Counted from the stretch's first letter, positions 9,173 to 18,454 are shown. The stretch is 43,090 bases of DNA from Sphingomonadaceae bacterium (GCA_002863155.1 PKED01000028.1:1-43090), one strand, 5' to 3'. Translations and numbers: made by a program. Notes: generated from the letters alone by a model not told the origin.

Positions 9173-9544
9173 ATGAACATCATCCAGCAGATCGAAGCCG
9201 AGAATATCGCCAAGTTCCTCGAGGCGAAGAAAATCCCCGAATTCCGCCCCGGCGACACGCTGAAGGTCGGCGTGAAGGTCGTCGAAGGCGAGCGCACCCG
9301 CGTCCAGAATTACGAAGGCGTGTGCATCGCGCGGTCGAACAAGGGCATGGGCAGCAACTTCACCGTCCGCAAGATCAGCTTCGGCGAAGGCGTCGAGCGC
9401 GTCTTCCCGCTCTATTCGCCGAACATCGATTCGATCGAAGTGGTGCGCAAGGGCGTCGTGCGGCGCGCGAAGCTCTATTATCTGCGCGGCCGCCGCGGCA
9501 AGTCGGCACGCATCGCCGAACGCCGCGAGACCAAGAGCGAGTAA
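9173..9544 (+). CDS. rplS: 50S ribosomal protein L19
   Basis: Large-subunit protein at the 30S-50S interface. The 123-residue protein is typical of the family: [44 protein letters not shown], the [21 protein letters not shown] core and the [14 protein letters not shown] end. ATG 9173 has AAGGAAG about seven bases upstream. It ends the operon; a strong terminator begins 22 bases after the stop. Confidence 0.98.
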   Translation: MNIIQQIEAENIAKFLEAKKIPEFRPGDTLKVGVKVVEGERTRVQNYEGVCIARSNKGMGSNFTVRKISFGEGVERVFPLYSPNIDSIEVVRKGVVRRAKLYYLRGRRGKSARIAERRETKSE

Positions 9545-9566
9545 TCGCGCCGCCACCGTTGATACG

Positions 9567-9600
9567 AACGGCCGTCCCGTACCCCGGGGCGGCCGTTTTC
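9567..9600 (+). terminator. Intrinsic terminator after rplS
   Basis: A 13-bp stem (arms 9567-9579 and 9585-9597, one G-U pair) closes a five-base loop and runs into TTTT at 9596-9599. This is the clearest terminator in the window. Confidence 0.9.
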
Positions 9601-9703
9601 GCTTCCAGCGCGCTCGGCCCTTTACGCATCGCTCGCGCCTCGCAATAAGGCCCCGACCGCCGCCGTTCGTGCGGGCGCGAACAATCGGGACTGGAGATGG
9701 CGT

Positions 9704-11932
9704 GTGATCAAAGCTTTGGGCGTCGCGGCACTGGCGGCGGGCATGCTGATGGCAACGGGGGCGCCGCTGATGGCCGCTGATACGCCGCAGAAGCTGACGC
9801 TCGAACGACTGTTCGCAAGCCCCGACCTGTCGGGGTCGCAGCCGCGCGGGCTGAAGCTGTCGCCCGACGGCAAGCTGCTCACTTCGCTGCGGCCCCGCGC
9901 CGACGAGAAGGAGCGCTTCGACCTGTGGGCGCTCGACACTACGACCGGCCGCGAATGGATGCTCGTCGATTCAAAAGCGATCGGCAGCGGCGCCGAACTG
10001 TCCGAAGCCGAAAAGATGCAGCGCGAGCGCGCGCGGATCGGCGGATCGAAGGGGATCGTCGCTTATGACTGGACGCCCGATGGCAAGGCGATCCTCGTCC
10101 CGCTCGACGGCGATCTGTTCCTCGCGCACCTCGACGGCAAGGTCGATCGGCTGACCCAGAGCCCCGAAGGCGAGCTCAACCCGGTCGTCAGCCCGCGTGG
10201 GCGCTATGTCAGCTTCGTGCGCGACCAGAATCTGTTCGTCCAGCCGATCGGCGGCACCGCCGTGCAGGTCACGCAGGGCGGCCAGGGCACGATCCATTGG
10301 GGCGAAGCCGAATTCGTGGCGCAGGAGGAAATGGACCGCCGCACCGGCTATTGGTGGTCGCCCGACGACGCGCTGATCGCGGTGGAAAAGTTCGACGATG
10401 CCCCGGTCGGCATCGTCACGCGTGCGGCGATCGGCGCAGACGGCACCAAGGTGGTGGATCAGCGCTATCCGGCCGCAGGCACACCCAACTCACTGGTCGA
10501 GCTCTACGTCATGAAGCCCGACGGCAGCGCGTCGGTGAAGGTCGATCTCGGCACCAATCCCGATATCTACCTCGCCCGGGTCGACTGGACGCCCGACGGC
10601 AAGACCCTGCTCGTCCAGCGCGAAAGCCGCGACCAGAAGACGCTCGACATGCTGAGCGTTGATCCTGCAACCGGCAAGGCGACCGTGCTCTTCACCGAGA
10701 AGGCAGGCGCGCGCAGCTGGATCAACCTGAGCGATGCCTATCAGCCGCTGAAGGACGGCTCGCTGATCTGGCGATCTGAGCGTACCGGCTTCGGCCATCT
10801 CTACCAGTTCAAGAGCGGCAAATGGACCGCGCTGACCAGCGGCAACTGGGTCGTCCAGAGCATCGCCGGCATCGACGAAGCCAAGGGCCGGATCTTCTTT
10901 GTCGGCAACAAGGACGGCTTCCTCGAACAGCATCTCTATTCGGTCGACATCGCCAGGCCCGGTGCGATCACCCGGCTTACCGAAGCCGGGTGGTGGAACG
11001 GCGCGACCATGGACGGCGCCGCGAGCCGGATCATCGTCGCGCGGTCGAACCCGACTCAGCCGGCCCAGCTCTACCTCGCCGACGCGACCGGCAAGCGGCT
11101 GCGCTGGATCAACGAGAATGCGGTGAAGGAGGGGCACCCCTATTTCCCGTTCCTGAGCGCGCATCAGGAACGCAAGTTCGGGACGATCAAGGCCGATGAC
11201 GGCACCGAACTCTATTGGGAAATGATCACGCCCAAACTCGAAGCCGGCAAGACCTATCCCGTCTTCTACCAGCATTATGGCGGCCCTGGCACCGGCCAGC
11301 AGGTGACGCGGGCGTGGAACGGCGCACTGCCGCAATATCTCGTCAGCCGCGGCTACATCTATTTCCAGATCGACAATCGCGGCTCGTTCAACCGCGGCAA
11401 GGCGTTCGAGGATCACATTCACCATGCGATGGGATCGGTCGAAGTCGCCGACCAGCTGGTGGGTGCAGCGTATCTGAAGACCTTGCCCTTCGTCGATGCC
11501 AAGCGGATCGCGATCAACGGCTGGTCCTATGGCGGCTATATGACCATCAAGATGCTGGAGGCGGCACCAGGGGTGTTCGCCGCCGGGATTTCGGGCGCGC
11601 CGGTGACGAAGTGGGAACTGTACGACACGCACTATACCGAGCGCTATCTTGGCGACCCGCGCACCGACCCGCAAAGCTATTCGAGCTCGGGCGCGCTCGC
11701 CGATGCGGGCAAGATCACCGACCCCCTCCTGCTGATCCACGGCATGTCCGACGACAATGTCGTCTTCACCAACTCGACCGCATTTGCGGCCAAGATGCAG
11801 CACGAGGCACGCCCGTTCGAAATGATGTTCTACCCCGGCCAGACGCACCGCGTCGGCGGACCGGGCGTCAGCCAGCATCTGTGGACGACGATCCTCGACT
11901 TCCTCGATCGACGGATGCCGGCGGGGAAGTGA
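9704..11932 (+). CDS. Secreted S9B dipeptidyl-peptidase (DPP-IV-like)
   Basis: Serine exopeptidase expected to release N-terminal dipeptides in the periplasm. The 742-residue protein starts with a signal peptide ending near PLMAADT. A beta-propeller half (about 30-480) carries the double glutamate EEMDRRTGYWW (E208, E209) that holds the substrate amino group in DPP-IV. The alpha/beta-hydrolase half has the triad: S608 in GWSYGGY, D683 in GMSDDN, H715 in GQTHRVGG. Translation starts at GTG 9704 with a TGGAG just upstream. It stands alone after the rplS terminator. It fits the secreted peptide scavenging seen in many sphingomonads, together with the M2 peptidase downstream. Confidence 0.95.
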   Translation: MIKALGVAALAAGMLMATGAPLMAADTPQKLTLERLFASPDLSGSQPRGLKLSPDGKLLTSLRPRADEKERFDLWALDTTTGREWMLVDSKAIGSGAELSEAEKMQRERARIGGSKGIVAYDWTPDGKAILVPLDGDLFLAHLDGKVDRLTQSPEGELNPVVSPRGRYVSFVRDQNLFVQPIGGTAVQVTQGGQGTIHWGEAEFVAQEEMDRRTGYWWSPDDALIAVEKFDDAPVGIVTRAAIGADGTKVVDQRYPAAGTPNSLVELYVMKPDGSASVKVDLGTNPDIYLARVDWTPDGKTLLVQRESRDQKTLDMLSVDPATGKATVLFTEKAGARSWINLSDAYQPLKDGSLIWRSERTGFGHLYQFKSGKWTALTSGNWVVQSIAGIDEAKGRIFFVGNKDGFLEQHLYSVDIARPGAITRLTEAGWWNGATMDGAASRIIVARSNPTQPAQLYLADATGKRLRWINENAVKEGHPYFPFLSAHQERKFGTIKADDGTELYWEMITPKLEAGKTYPVFYQHYGGPGTGQQVTRAWNGALPQYLVSRGYIYFQIDNRGSFNRGKAFEDHIHHAMGSVEVADQLVGAAYLKTLPFVDAKRIAINGWSYGGYMTIKMLEAAPGVFAAGISGAPVTKWELYDTHYTERYLGDPRTDPQSYSSSGALADAGKITDPLLLIHGMSDDNVVFTNSTAFAAKMQHEARPFEMMFYPGQTHRVGGPGVSQHLWTTILDFLDRRMPAGK

Positions 11933-11949
11933 AGCGTGCAGCGGTTCGA

Positions 11950-11978
11950 TTGACGGTTGTCGACCGCTGACCTAGCTT
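11950..11978 (+). promoter_or_regulatory. Likely promoter of the DUF418 gene
   Basis: TTGACG (11950-11955) and TAGCTT (11973-11978) are separated by exactly 17 bp, about 30 bases before the start codon. The TTG-N17-TAG form recurs weakly before ffh. Confidence 0.45.
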
Positions 11979-12005
11979 CTGACCCGCATTCTTCCGGGGG
12001 GCGGG

Positions 12006-13331
12006 GTGATGATTGCGACCGAATTGGCGCCTGTTCGCCGCAAGGCGCGGATCGATGTGCTCGACATGATGCGCGGCTTCGCGATCCTGGGCATCTTCTT
12101 CATGAACATCCCGTTCGAGGCAGCGTCGGTCTACACACAGTTCGCCGACATCCGGCTGCTGGGATGGACGGCCGCCGATCAGATGAGCTGGGCGACGATC
12201 CAGATCCTGCTGGAGGGCACGCAGCGGTGCCTGCTGGAATTTCTGTTCGGCGCAGGTATGATGGTGATCGCGACGAGGGCGATGCACCCGGACGGGCCGG
12301 TCGCCGTCGCCGATCTCTATCTGCGCCGGACGATGTGGCTGTTGCTCTTCGGCGCGATCGACATCTTCGTGGTGCTGTGGGTCGGCGACATTCTGTCGAT
12401 CTACGCGGTCGCCGGGCTGTTTCTGTTTCCGTTCCGCACGCTGGGGCCGCGGCTGCTGCTGGGCTTGGGGCTGAGCTTCGCGCTGGTGACGGCGGCAGGG
12501 GGCGCAATCGATTATTCGAGCCGGGCGGCACTGGTCGAACAGGTAGCGACGGCGCGACAGCATCAAGCGGCAAAGACGCCACTGACACCGGCGGATCAGG
12601 CCGCGCTCAAGGCATGGCAGACGAAGCTCGACCGGTTCACCCTGTCCAAGGATGATGCGAAGAAGATCGAAGCCGAGAAGAAAAGCCATCGGGGCAGCAT
12701 TTTTGACTATGCGCAACTGATGTGGGGCCAGTGGATCACCTTCTTCTGGATCGGTGGCGTTTTCTGGCTGACGGTGGTCGAGGCTTTCTGCGCGATGCTG
12801 ATCGGCGTCGCGCTTTGGAAATGGGGCGTCATTCAGGGCGAACGCAGTGCGCGCTTTTACCTCGTGCTGGGTGTGCTGGCATATGGCTTCGGGATCACCG
12901 CGCGCTGGGTCGGCGCGCTGGAAACGATGACCTTCACACCGATGCCCAAAACCATCTGGATCACTGCCGAGGCAGCCCGGCTCGCCGTTGGCCTCGGACA
13001 CCTGGCCTTGTTCAATTTCCTGGCCAAGACGCGGGCGGACACCTTTATCCTGTCGCCGTTTCGCGCTGCCGGCCGGATCGCCTTTTCGCTTTATTTCGTC
13101 GAGCAGATCATTGGCTTGCACATCCTTTTCTCGCCCTATGGTTTCAACCTGTGGGGGCGGTTCGGCTGGGCCGAAATGACGGGGATTGCGGCTCTGATAT
13201 TCGTCGGCCTGCTGATCCTCGCCAATATCTGGATGAAGTTCTTCGCCATGGGGCCGCTCGAATGGCTTTGGCGCAGCCTCGCCTATCTCAAATGGCAGCG
13301 GTTTCGGCATGCCCCGGCCGAGGTGGGATAA
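12006..13331 (+). CDS. DUF418 polytopic membrane protein
   Basis: Inner-membrane protein of 441 residues with about ten hydrophobic segments. The N-terminal RIDVLDMMRGFAILGIFFMNI is the family hallmark, and the C-terminal half has the DUF418 features FRAAGRIAFSLYFVEQIIG and GPLEWLWRSLAYLKW. Between helix groups sits a charged loop at about 185-222 (LKAWQTKLDRFTLSKDD), probably cytoplasmic. The start is GTG 12006 or ATG 12009, behind a G-rich ribosome-binding stretch. It has its own candidate promoter and no partner gene. Relatives are loosely likened to acyltransferase-3-type membrane proteins, but no activity can be assigned. Confidence 0.85.
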   Translation: MMIATELAPVRRKARIDVLDMMRGFAILGIFFMNIPFEAASVYTQFADIRLLGWTAADQMSWATIQILLEGTQRCLLEFLFGAGMMVIATRAMHPDGPVAVADLYLRRTMWLLLFGAIDIFVVLWVGDILSIYAVAGLFLFPFRTLGPRLLLGLGLSFALVTAAGGAIDYSSRAALVEQVATARQHQAAKTPLTPADQAALKAWQTKLDRFTLSKDDAKKIEAEKKSHRGSIFDYAQLMWGQWITFFWIGGVFWLTVVEAFCAMLIGVALWKWGVIQGERSARFYLVLGVLAYGFGITARWVGALETMTFTPMPKTIWITAEAARLAVGLGHLALFNFLAKTRADTFILSPFRAAGRIAFSLYFVEQIIGLHILFSPYGFNLWGRFGWAEMTGIAALIFVGLLILANIWMKFFAMGPLEWLWRSLAYLKWQRFRHAPAEVG

Positions 13332-13439
13332 CGGCGCCCTGCGGCACGGGTCGTTCGATTCCGTCTTCCATTCGAACCGCCGCAGCCTAGATAGCGGCAA
13401 CAAGGTGCCATGTCGGCACCGCCAGTCGGGACTGACTTT

Positions 13440-14468
13440 ATGGGTTATCGAATCGTGGTCGCAGGCGCGACGGGCAATGTCGGGCGCGAAATGCTCAACA
13501 TCCTTGCCGAACGCGAATTTCCGCTGGCGGATATCGCTGCCGTCGCCTCGGCGCGCAGCCAGGGCGACGAGATCGATTTCGGCGAGACGGGCCGGAAGCT
13601 GAAAGTCCAGAATATCGAGCATTTCGATCCCGCCGGCTGGGACATGGCGCTGTTCGCGATCGGCAGCGAAGGATCGAAGCTGCACGCGCCGCGCTTCGCC
13701 GCCGCAGGCTGCACCGTGATCGATAACGCCTCGCTCTACCGAATGGACCCCGACGTACCGCTGATCGTGCCCGAGGTGAACCCGCAGGACATCGACAGCT
13801 ATCGACGTCGCAACATCATCGCCAACCCCAATTGCTCGACCGCGCAGATGGTCGTCGCGCTGAAGCCGCTGCATGATTACGCGACGATCAAGCGCGTCGT
13901 CGTCTCGACCTATCAATCGGTGTCGGGTGCGGGCAAGGCGGGGATGGACGAGCTGTTCGAGCAGAGCCGCAACATCTTCGTCGGCGACAGCGCCGAGGCG
14001 CACAAGTTCACCAAGCAGATCGCGTTCAACGTCATCCCGCATATCGACAGCTTCCTCGACGACGGTTTCACCAAGGAAGAGTGGAAGATGGTGGTCGAAA
14101 CCAAGAAGATCCTCGATCCCAAGATCAAGGTAGTCGCCACCTGCGTGCGCGTGCCGGTGTTCGTCGGCCATTCCGAGGCAATCACGATCGAGTTCGAGCG
14201 CGAGATTTCCGCTGCCAAGGCGCAGAGCCTGCTACGCGAAGCACCCGGCGTGATGCTGGTCGATAAGCGCGAGAATGGCGGCTATGTGACCCCGATTGAA
14301 TGCGTCGGCGATTACGCCACCTTCGTCAGCCGCGTGCGCGAGGACCCGACCGTCGACAATGGCCTGGTGCTGTGGTGCGTCAGCGACAACCTCCGCAAGG
14401 GTGCCGCGCTCAACGCGGTACAGATCGCCGAGTTGCTCGGGCGGCGGCACTTGCAGAAGGCGGCTTGA
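13440..14468 (+). CDS. asd: Aspartate-semialdehyde dehydrogenase
   Basis: NADPH-dependent reduction of beta-aspartyl phosphate, the branch-point step to lysine/diaminopimelate, threonine and methionine. The 342-residue protein opens with the nucleotide-binding VVAGATGNVGREML, has the active-site cysteine in NPNCSTAQM (C132), the SVSGAGKAGMDEL loop and the RVPVFVGHSEAI substrate region. ATG 13440 matches the usual family start MGYRIVV. ATG 13410, with AAGG four bases upstream, would add ten residues and cannot be excluded. The next gene starts two bases after the stop. Confidence 0.96.
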   Translation: MGYRIVVAGATGNVGREMLNILAEREFPLADIAAVASARSQGDEIDFGETGRKLKVQNIEHFDPAGWDMALFAIGSEGSKLHAPRFAAAGCTVIDNASLYRMDPDVPLIVPEVNPQDIDSYRRRNIIANPNCSTAQMVVALKPLHDYATIKRVVVSTYQSVSGAGKAGMDELFEQSRNIFVGDSAEAHKFTKQIAFNVIPHIDSFLDDGFTKEEWKMVVETKKILDPKIKVVATCVRVPVFVGHSEAITIEFEREISAAKAQSLLREAPGVMLVDKRENGGYVTPIECVGDYATFVSRVREDPTVDNGLVLWCVSDNLRKGAALNAVQIAELLGRRHLQKAA

Positions 14469-14470
14469 CC

Positions 14471-14902
14471 GTGATTGCCGGCGGCTGCCGCTGCGGCGCA
14501 TGCCGCTACACGATCGCGGCGGAGAAGATGCCGCCCGTCTATGCGTGCCATTGCCAGCATTGCCAGACCTGGTCGGGCAGTGCCTTCACCGAACAGGCAA
14601 TGATCCGCAGCGACACGATCAGCGCGACCGGCCCGGTCGTCGAATATGCCGCCGAGCGCCCAAGCGGCGGCATTTCCACCCAGCATGTGTGCGGCGTCTG
14701 TCATACGCGGCTTTGGAACACCAATACCGTATGGCCGATGCTTGCGGTGGTGCGTGCGGGGACGCTCGACGATGCCGAAACGCTGAGCCCGCAGATGCAC
14801 ATCTGGACCAAGCGCAAGCAGCCCTGGCTGGTGATCGATCCGGCGGTGCCGTCATTCGAGGAAAACGCGCCGCCCGCCGAATTCATGAAGCTGTTCGCAT
14901 GA
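14471..14902 (+). CDS. GFA-family (CENP-V fold) zinc protein
   Basis: A 143-residue protein of the glutathione-dependent formaldehyde-activating enzyme family. The zinc-ligand pattern is clear: GGCRCGACRY (C6, C8, C11), ACHCQHCQ (C26, C28, C31) and VCGVCHTRLW (C74, C77). The family is named for Gfa, but most members have no shown activity on formaldehyde, so the substrate is open. GTG 14471 is the preferred start; TTG 14465, overlapping the asd stop, is the alternative. Its ATGA stop overlaps the hydrolase start by four bases, so it sits in an asd-GFA-hydrolase operon. Confidence 0.88.
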   Translation: MIAGGCRCGACRYTIAAEKMPPVYACHCQHCQTWSGSAFTEQAMIRSDTISATGPVVEYAAERPSGGISTQHVCGVCHTRLWNTNTVWPMLAVVRAGTLDDAETLSPQMHIWTKRKQPWLVIDPAVPSFEENAPPAEFMKLFA

Positions 14903-15654
14903 CAGAGCCAACCGCCCATCACTTCGCCGGGTTCGACGGCGCCGATCTCGTCTGGCGCGAAATGGGGGGGGGGCGCGCGGTATTGATGCTGCATGGCTTC
15001 TTTTCCGACGCGCAGACCAACTGGATCAAATACGGCCATGCCGACGCATTGGCGGCGCGTGGCTTCCGGGTCATTATGCCCGATTTGCGCGCGCATGGCG
15101 ACAGCGCCAAGCCTCACGACGTTGCCGGCTATCCGCCGGATGTACTGGCGCGCGACGGGCTCGCGCTTGTCGAACGGCTCGGTCTGACCGATTATGATCT
15201 GGTCGGCTATTCACTGGGCGCGCGAACCGCGCTCCGGATGATGATCATGGGCGCGCGCCCGCGCCGGACGGTCATCTCGGGCATGGGCTATCAGGGCGTG
15301 ATCGATGCGACGCGGCGCGGCGATTTCTTCCGGCGCGTGCTGACCCAGATCGGCAGTTTCGAGCGCGGCACGCCCGAATGGTTCGCCGAAGCCTTTCTGA
15401 AGACGAGCGGTGGCGACCCCAAGGCGTTGGTCCATATCCTTGACACCTTTGTGTCGAGCACCGACGCCGAGCTGGCGACGCTCGACCGGCCCGTCCTGGT
15501 GCTGTGCGGCGAAGAGGATCAGGACAACGGCTCGGCGCAGCAGCTGGCCGAAGCTTTGCCCGATGCGCGCTATCAGGCGGTTCCCGGCAACCACATGAGT
15601 GCGGTCGCCAAGGCCGACCTTGGCGAAGCAATCGCGGCCTATCTCGCGGCTTGA
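14899..15654 (+). CDS. Alpha/beta-fold hydrolase
   Basis: Cytoplasmic serine hydrolase of 251 residues. The oxyanion-hole motif is LHGFFSD (31-37), the nucleophile is S105 in GYSLGA, and the C-terminal histidine is in PGNHMSAV. The acid residue is probably in VLCGEEDQDN. No signal peptide is present. The ATG overlaps the previous stop (ATGA). The pairing with a GFA-family protein could suggest hydrolysis of a thioester or formyl adduct, but nothing in the sequence fixes a substrate. Confidence 0.9.
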   Translation: MTEPTAHHFAGFDGADLVWREMGGGRAVLMLHGFFSDAQTNWIKYGHADALAARGFRVIMPDLRAHGDSAKPHDVAGYPPDVLARDGLALVERLGLTDYDLVGYSLGARTALRMMIMGARPRRTVISGMGYQGVIDATRRGDFFRRVLTQIGSFERGTPEWFAEAFLKTSGGDPKALVHILDTFVSSTDAELATLDRPVLVLCGEEDQDNGSAQQLAEALPDARYQAVPGNHMSAVAKADLGEAIAAYLAA

Positions 15655-15708
15655 CCCCGGCGGCGACGCCGATCACTACCGCGCCAACACCATATCGAGG
15701 GGATAGCC

Positions 15709-17517
15709 ATGATCCGCCGTTTATCCGCAGCCGCAGCGCTTGCCGTCGTCCTTGCAAGTCCGGGACTCGCAGCGCCCGCGCCGACGCTGGCCGATGTCGA
15801 CAGCTTTCTGAAGACCGCCGAGACGCAACTCGACGCGATGACGCTGGAGGCAAGCCGCATCCAATGGGTGAACGCCACCTACATCACCGACGACACCGAC
15901 GCACTGGCGGCCAAGAACAGCGCGGCGCTGACTGAATATCAGGTCAAGCTCGCACTGGAGGCGGCAAAGCTGCAGAAAGTCGCCGGCCTCTCGGCTGACC
16001 AGAAGCGCAAGCTCGATCTGCTGCGCGGCGGCATCACCTTGCCCGCCCCGACCACACCGGGGGCCGCCGATACGCTGGCGACGCTGTCGACCAAGATGGC
16101 GTCGGCCTATGGCAAGGGGAAAGGAACGCTCGACGGCAAGCCGATCAACGGCAGCGACATCGAGGCCGCGATGGGCACCGTGCGCGATCCCGCCCGCCTG
16201 AGCGAGATGTGGGTCAGCTGGCACGACAATGTCGGCGCCCCGCTGCGCGACGATTATGCGCGCGCGGCCGGCATCGCCAATCAGGGCGCGCGTGAGCTCG
16301 GCTACAGGGATGTCGGCGCGATGTGGCGCTCGGGCTATGACATGAGCCCCGAAGAATTCGGCGCGCTGACCGACAAGCTTTGGCGCGACGTCGAGCCGCT
16401 CTACAAGGCGCTCCACACCTATACCCGCTGGAAGCTCAACGAGAAATATGGCGACAAGGTCCAGCCAAAGTCGGGGCCGATCCGTGCGGACCTACTCGGC
16501 AACATGTGGGCGCAGGAATGGGGCAACATCTACGATCTCGTCGCGCCGAAGGGTGCGGGCGATCTCGGCTTCGACATTGGTGAGTTGCTGAGCGCCAAGG
16601 GCTATGATCCGGTCAAAATGGTGAGGACCGGCGAGGGCTTCTACTCGTCGCTGGGGTTTGCACCGCTGCCCGACACCTTCTGGACGCGTTCTCAGATCGT
16701 GAAGCCGGCCGACCGCGAAGTCGTCTGCCACGCTTCCGCCTGGGACATCGATTCGGTCGACGATCTCCGGATCAAGATGTGCACCAAGGTGAATAGCGAC
16801 GATTTCGTCACCATCCACCACGAACTCGGCCATAATTACTACCAGCGCGCGTACAAGGCTCAGCCCTTCCTCTACAAGAACGGCGCGAACGACGGATTCC
16901 ATGAAGCGATCGGCGATTTCGTCGCACTGTCGATCACGCCGCAATACCTGGTCGATATCAACCTGCTCGATCCCGCGAAGGTGCCGAGCGAGGACAAGGA
17001 TATCGGCCTGCTGTTACGTCAGGCGATGGACAAGGTCGCGTTCCTGCCGTTCGGCCTGCTTGTCGACAAATGGCGCTGGGGCGTGTTTTCGGGTGCGATC
17101 AAGACAACCGACTATCAGGCGGCATGGGACGCGCTGCGGCTGCAATATCAGGGCATCAAGCCGCCGGTCGAGCGCGACGAGACCAAGTTCGATCCCGGCG
17201 CCAAATATCACATCCCCGCGCAGGTGCCCTATACGCGCTATTTCCTCGCGCGGCTGCTCCAGTTCCAGTTCTACAAGGCGGCGTGCGATCAGGCCGGTTG
17301 GAAGGGACCGCTCCATCGCTGCTCGTTCTTCGGCAACAAGGAAGTCGGCACGAAATTGAACGCGATGCTGGAACTCGGCCAGTCGAAGCCGTGGCCCGAA
17401 GCCCTGGAGGCGTTCACCGGCAGCCGTGAGATTTCGGGCGCGGCGATGGCCGAATATTTCGCGCCGCTAAAGGCATGGCTCGACGAACAGAACAAGGGCA
17501 AGCCGAGCGGCTGGTAG
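15709..17517 (+). CDS. Secreted M2-family metallopeptidase (ACE-like dipeptidyl carboxypeptidase)
   Basis: Zinc peptidase related to angiotensin-converting enzyme that removes C-terminal dipeptides, here presumably in the periplasm. The 602-residue protein begins with a signal peptide (cleavage near LAAPAPT). The zinc site is HELGH (H371, E372, H375) with the third ligand E399 in FHEAIGD, 24 residues after H375 as in ACE. The ACE-type segments YNTTYITD-like (WVNATYITDDTD) and VCHASAWDI are also present. GAGGGGAT precedes the ATG. It is a single gene. Confidence 0.95.
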   Translation: MIRRLSAAAALAVVLASPGLAAPAPTLADVDSFLKTAETQLDAMTLEASRIQWVNATYITDDTDALAAKNSAALTEYQVKLALEAAKLQKVAGLSADQKRKLDLLRGGITLPAPTTPGAADTLATLSTKMASAYGKGKGTLDGKPINGSDIEAAMGTVRDPARLSEMWVSWHDNVGAPLRDDYARAAGIANQGARELGYRDVGAMWRSGYDMSPEEFGALTDKLWRDVEPLYKALHTYTRWKLNEKYGDKVQPKSGPIRADLLGNMWAQEWGNIYDLVAPKGAGDLGFDIGELLSAKGYDPVKMVRTGEGFYSSLGFAPLPDTFWTRSQIVKPADREVVCHASAWDIDSVDDLRIKMCTKVNSDDFVTIHHELGHNYYQRAYKAQPFLYKNGANDGFHEAIGDFVALSITPQYLVDINLLDPAKVPSEDKDIGLLLRQAMDKVAFLPFGLLVDKWRWGVFSGAIKTTDYQAAWDALRLQYQGIKPPVERDETKFDPGAKYHIPAQVPYTRYFLARLLQFQFYKAACDQAGWKGPLHRCSFFGNKEVGTKLNAMLELGQSKPWPEALEAFTGSREISGAAMAEYFAPLKAWLDEQNKGKPSGW

Positions 17518-17641
17518 GGCAGCGATCTCGCCGCCCGGCCTCGAGGCAATTGCTGGCAAGCGCGGGCGCGGCGGTCCAGCCGATCATCGCGCCGGACGTT
17601 GCATCGAGCGCGCGCCCATGCTAGCGGCGCGCGCTTCCACA

Positions 17642-17659
17642 GGCTGGTCGGAACCAGCC
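17642..17659 (+). promoter_or_regulatory. Stem-loop in the rpmE leader
   Basis: GGCTGGT (17642-17648), tetraloop CGGA and ACCAGCC (17653-17659) form a perfect 7-bp hairpin that ends 16 bases before the rpmE ATG and just before its GGAG. It may be a translational control element; no named RNA family is recognised. Confidence 0.4.
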
Positions 17660-17675
17660 ACCTCGGAGACGTCAG

Positions 17676-17909
17676 ATGGCCAAGAAGAACATTCACCCCG
17701 ATTATCATTTCATCACCGTCCAGATGACCGACGGCACGAGCTACAAGACGCGCACGACATGGGGGAAGGAAGGCGATCTGATGACGCTTGAAATCGATCC
17801 CAAGTCGCACCCGGCATGGACCGGCGGTCGCGGTACCATGCTCGACGCAGGCGGCCAGGTCGCGCGCTTCAACAAGCGCTTCGGCGGGCTGTCGCTCAAG
17901 ACCAAGTAA
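17676..17909 (+). CDS. rpmE: 50S ribosomal protein L31
   Basis: Large-subunit protein forming an intersubunit bridge. The 77-residue protein has [28 protein letters not shown] and [11 protein letters not shown]. It has no cysteine at all, so it is the zinc-free (C-minus) form and would not serve as a zinc reservoir. GGAG lies eight bases before the ATG. The 158-bp gap after the M2 peptidase gene contains the leader hairpin. A modest terminator-like hairpin follows the stop. Confidence 0.97.
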   Translation: MAKKNIHPDYHFITVQMTDGTSYKTRTTWGKEGDLMTLEIDPKSHPAWTGGRGTMLDAGGQVARFNKRFGGLSLKTK

Positions 17910-17930
17910 TCGATCGGCACCCGCCTGCGG

Positions 17931-17953
17931 AGCGTCGTCATTAACGACGCTTT
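17931..17953 (+). terminator. Weak terminator-like hairpin after rpmE
   Basis: AGCGTCGT (17931-17938) pairs with ACGACGCT (17944-17951) around a five-base loop and is followed by only two further T residues. It is plausible but weak. Confidence 0.45.
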
Positions 17954-17978
17954 AGGGATGCGCGGCTACGCTTTGCTC

Positions 17979-18332
17979 ATGAACGAGAAAAGCGTGATGT
18001 TTGCCGCCGAGTTCGAACCGGCCCTGGTCAACGGCCGGCGCCGCAGCCCGCGTGCGCCGGTTTCCCTCGACGCGCGTGTCGGGCGGGGCGGGCTCGACCG
18101 CGCGCTGTGCCGCGTCGTCGATCTCTCGATGCACGGCGCGCGGCTGCAGACTTACTCGCCGATGAAGTCCGGGTCGATGATCTGGCTCACCCTGCCCGTG
18201 ATCGGCCCGGTGGCGGCGACAATCGTCTGGAGCGACGACTTCGTGGCCGGCTGCCAGTTCCAGACGCCGCTCGACCGTGAAGCCTATGATGCGCTTCTCG
18301 AGCTCGATCAGACGCCGCGTTCGCTGAGCTAA
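17979..18332 (+). CDS. PilZ-domain protein
   Basis: A stand-alone PilZ domain of 117 residues, expected to bind cyclic-di-GMP. The RxxxR switch is present as RRRSPRAPV near residues 20-28, followed about 30 residues later by DLSMHGARL, matching (D/N)xSxxG. No output domain is attached, so it probably acts by protein contact. ATG 17979 is used; ATG 17958 would add seven residues but has AGGG directly touching it. With the GGDEF-EAL protein this is the second c-di-GMP gene in the window, but they are 15 kb apart. Confidence 0.85.
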   Translation: MNEKSVMFAAEFEPALVNGRRRSPRAPVSLDARVGRGGLDRALCRVVDLSMHGARLQTYSPMKSGSMIWLTLPVIGPVAATIVWSDDFVAGCQFQTPLDREAYDALLELDQTPRSLS

Positions 18333-18355
18333 CCCGATTGGCAAGGCCGTGCAGT

Positions 18356-18445
18356 TGGCGGACAGGGTGGGATTCGAACCCACGGTGAGCTTGCACCCAC
18401 GGCGGTTTTCAAGACCGCTGCCTTAAACCACTCGGCCACCTGTCC
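18356..18445 (-). tRNA. tRNA-Ser(UGA)
   Basis: A 90-nt class II tRNA on the minus strand. Acceptor arms GGACAGG (18445-18439) and CCTGTCC (18366-18360) pair fully, discriminator G follows, and CCA is encoded (18358-18356). The anticodon arm is GCGGT-CTTGAAA-ACCGC, giving anticodon TGA. It has a long variable arm and a GGTTCGAATCC T-loop. Confidence 0.97.
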
Positions 18446-18454
18446 GTCGCACCG

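Noticed and set aside
10490-11878. A 462-codon minus-strand open frame opposite the S9B peptidase.
   Set aside because: It mirrors the codon structure of the peptidase gene and shows no recognisable protein motif.
11868-14171. A 767-codon open frame on the minus strand opposite the DUF418 and asd genes.
   Set aside because: It lies antisense to two well-supported genes, is rich in Arg, His, Asp and Gln, matches no family I know, and is a typical shadow of high-G+C coding sequence.
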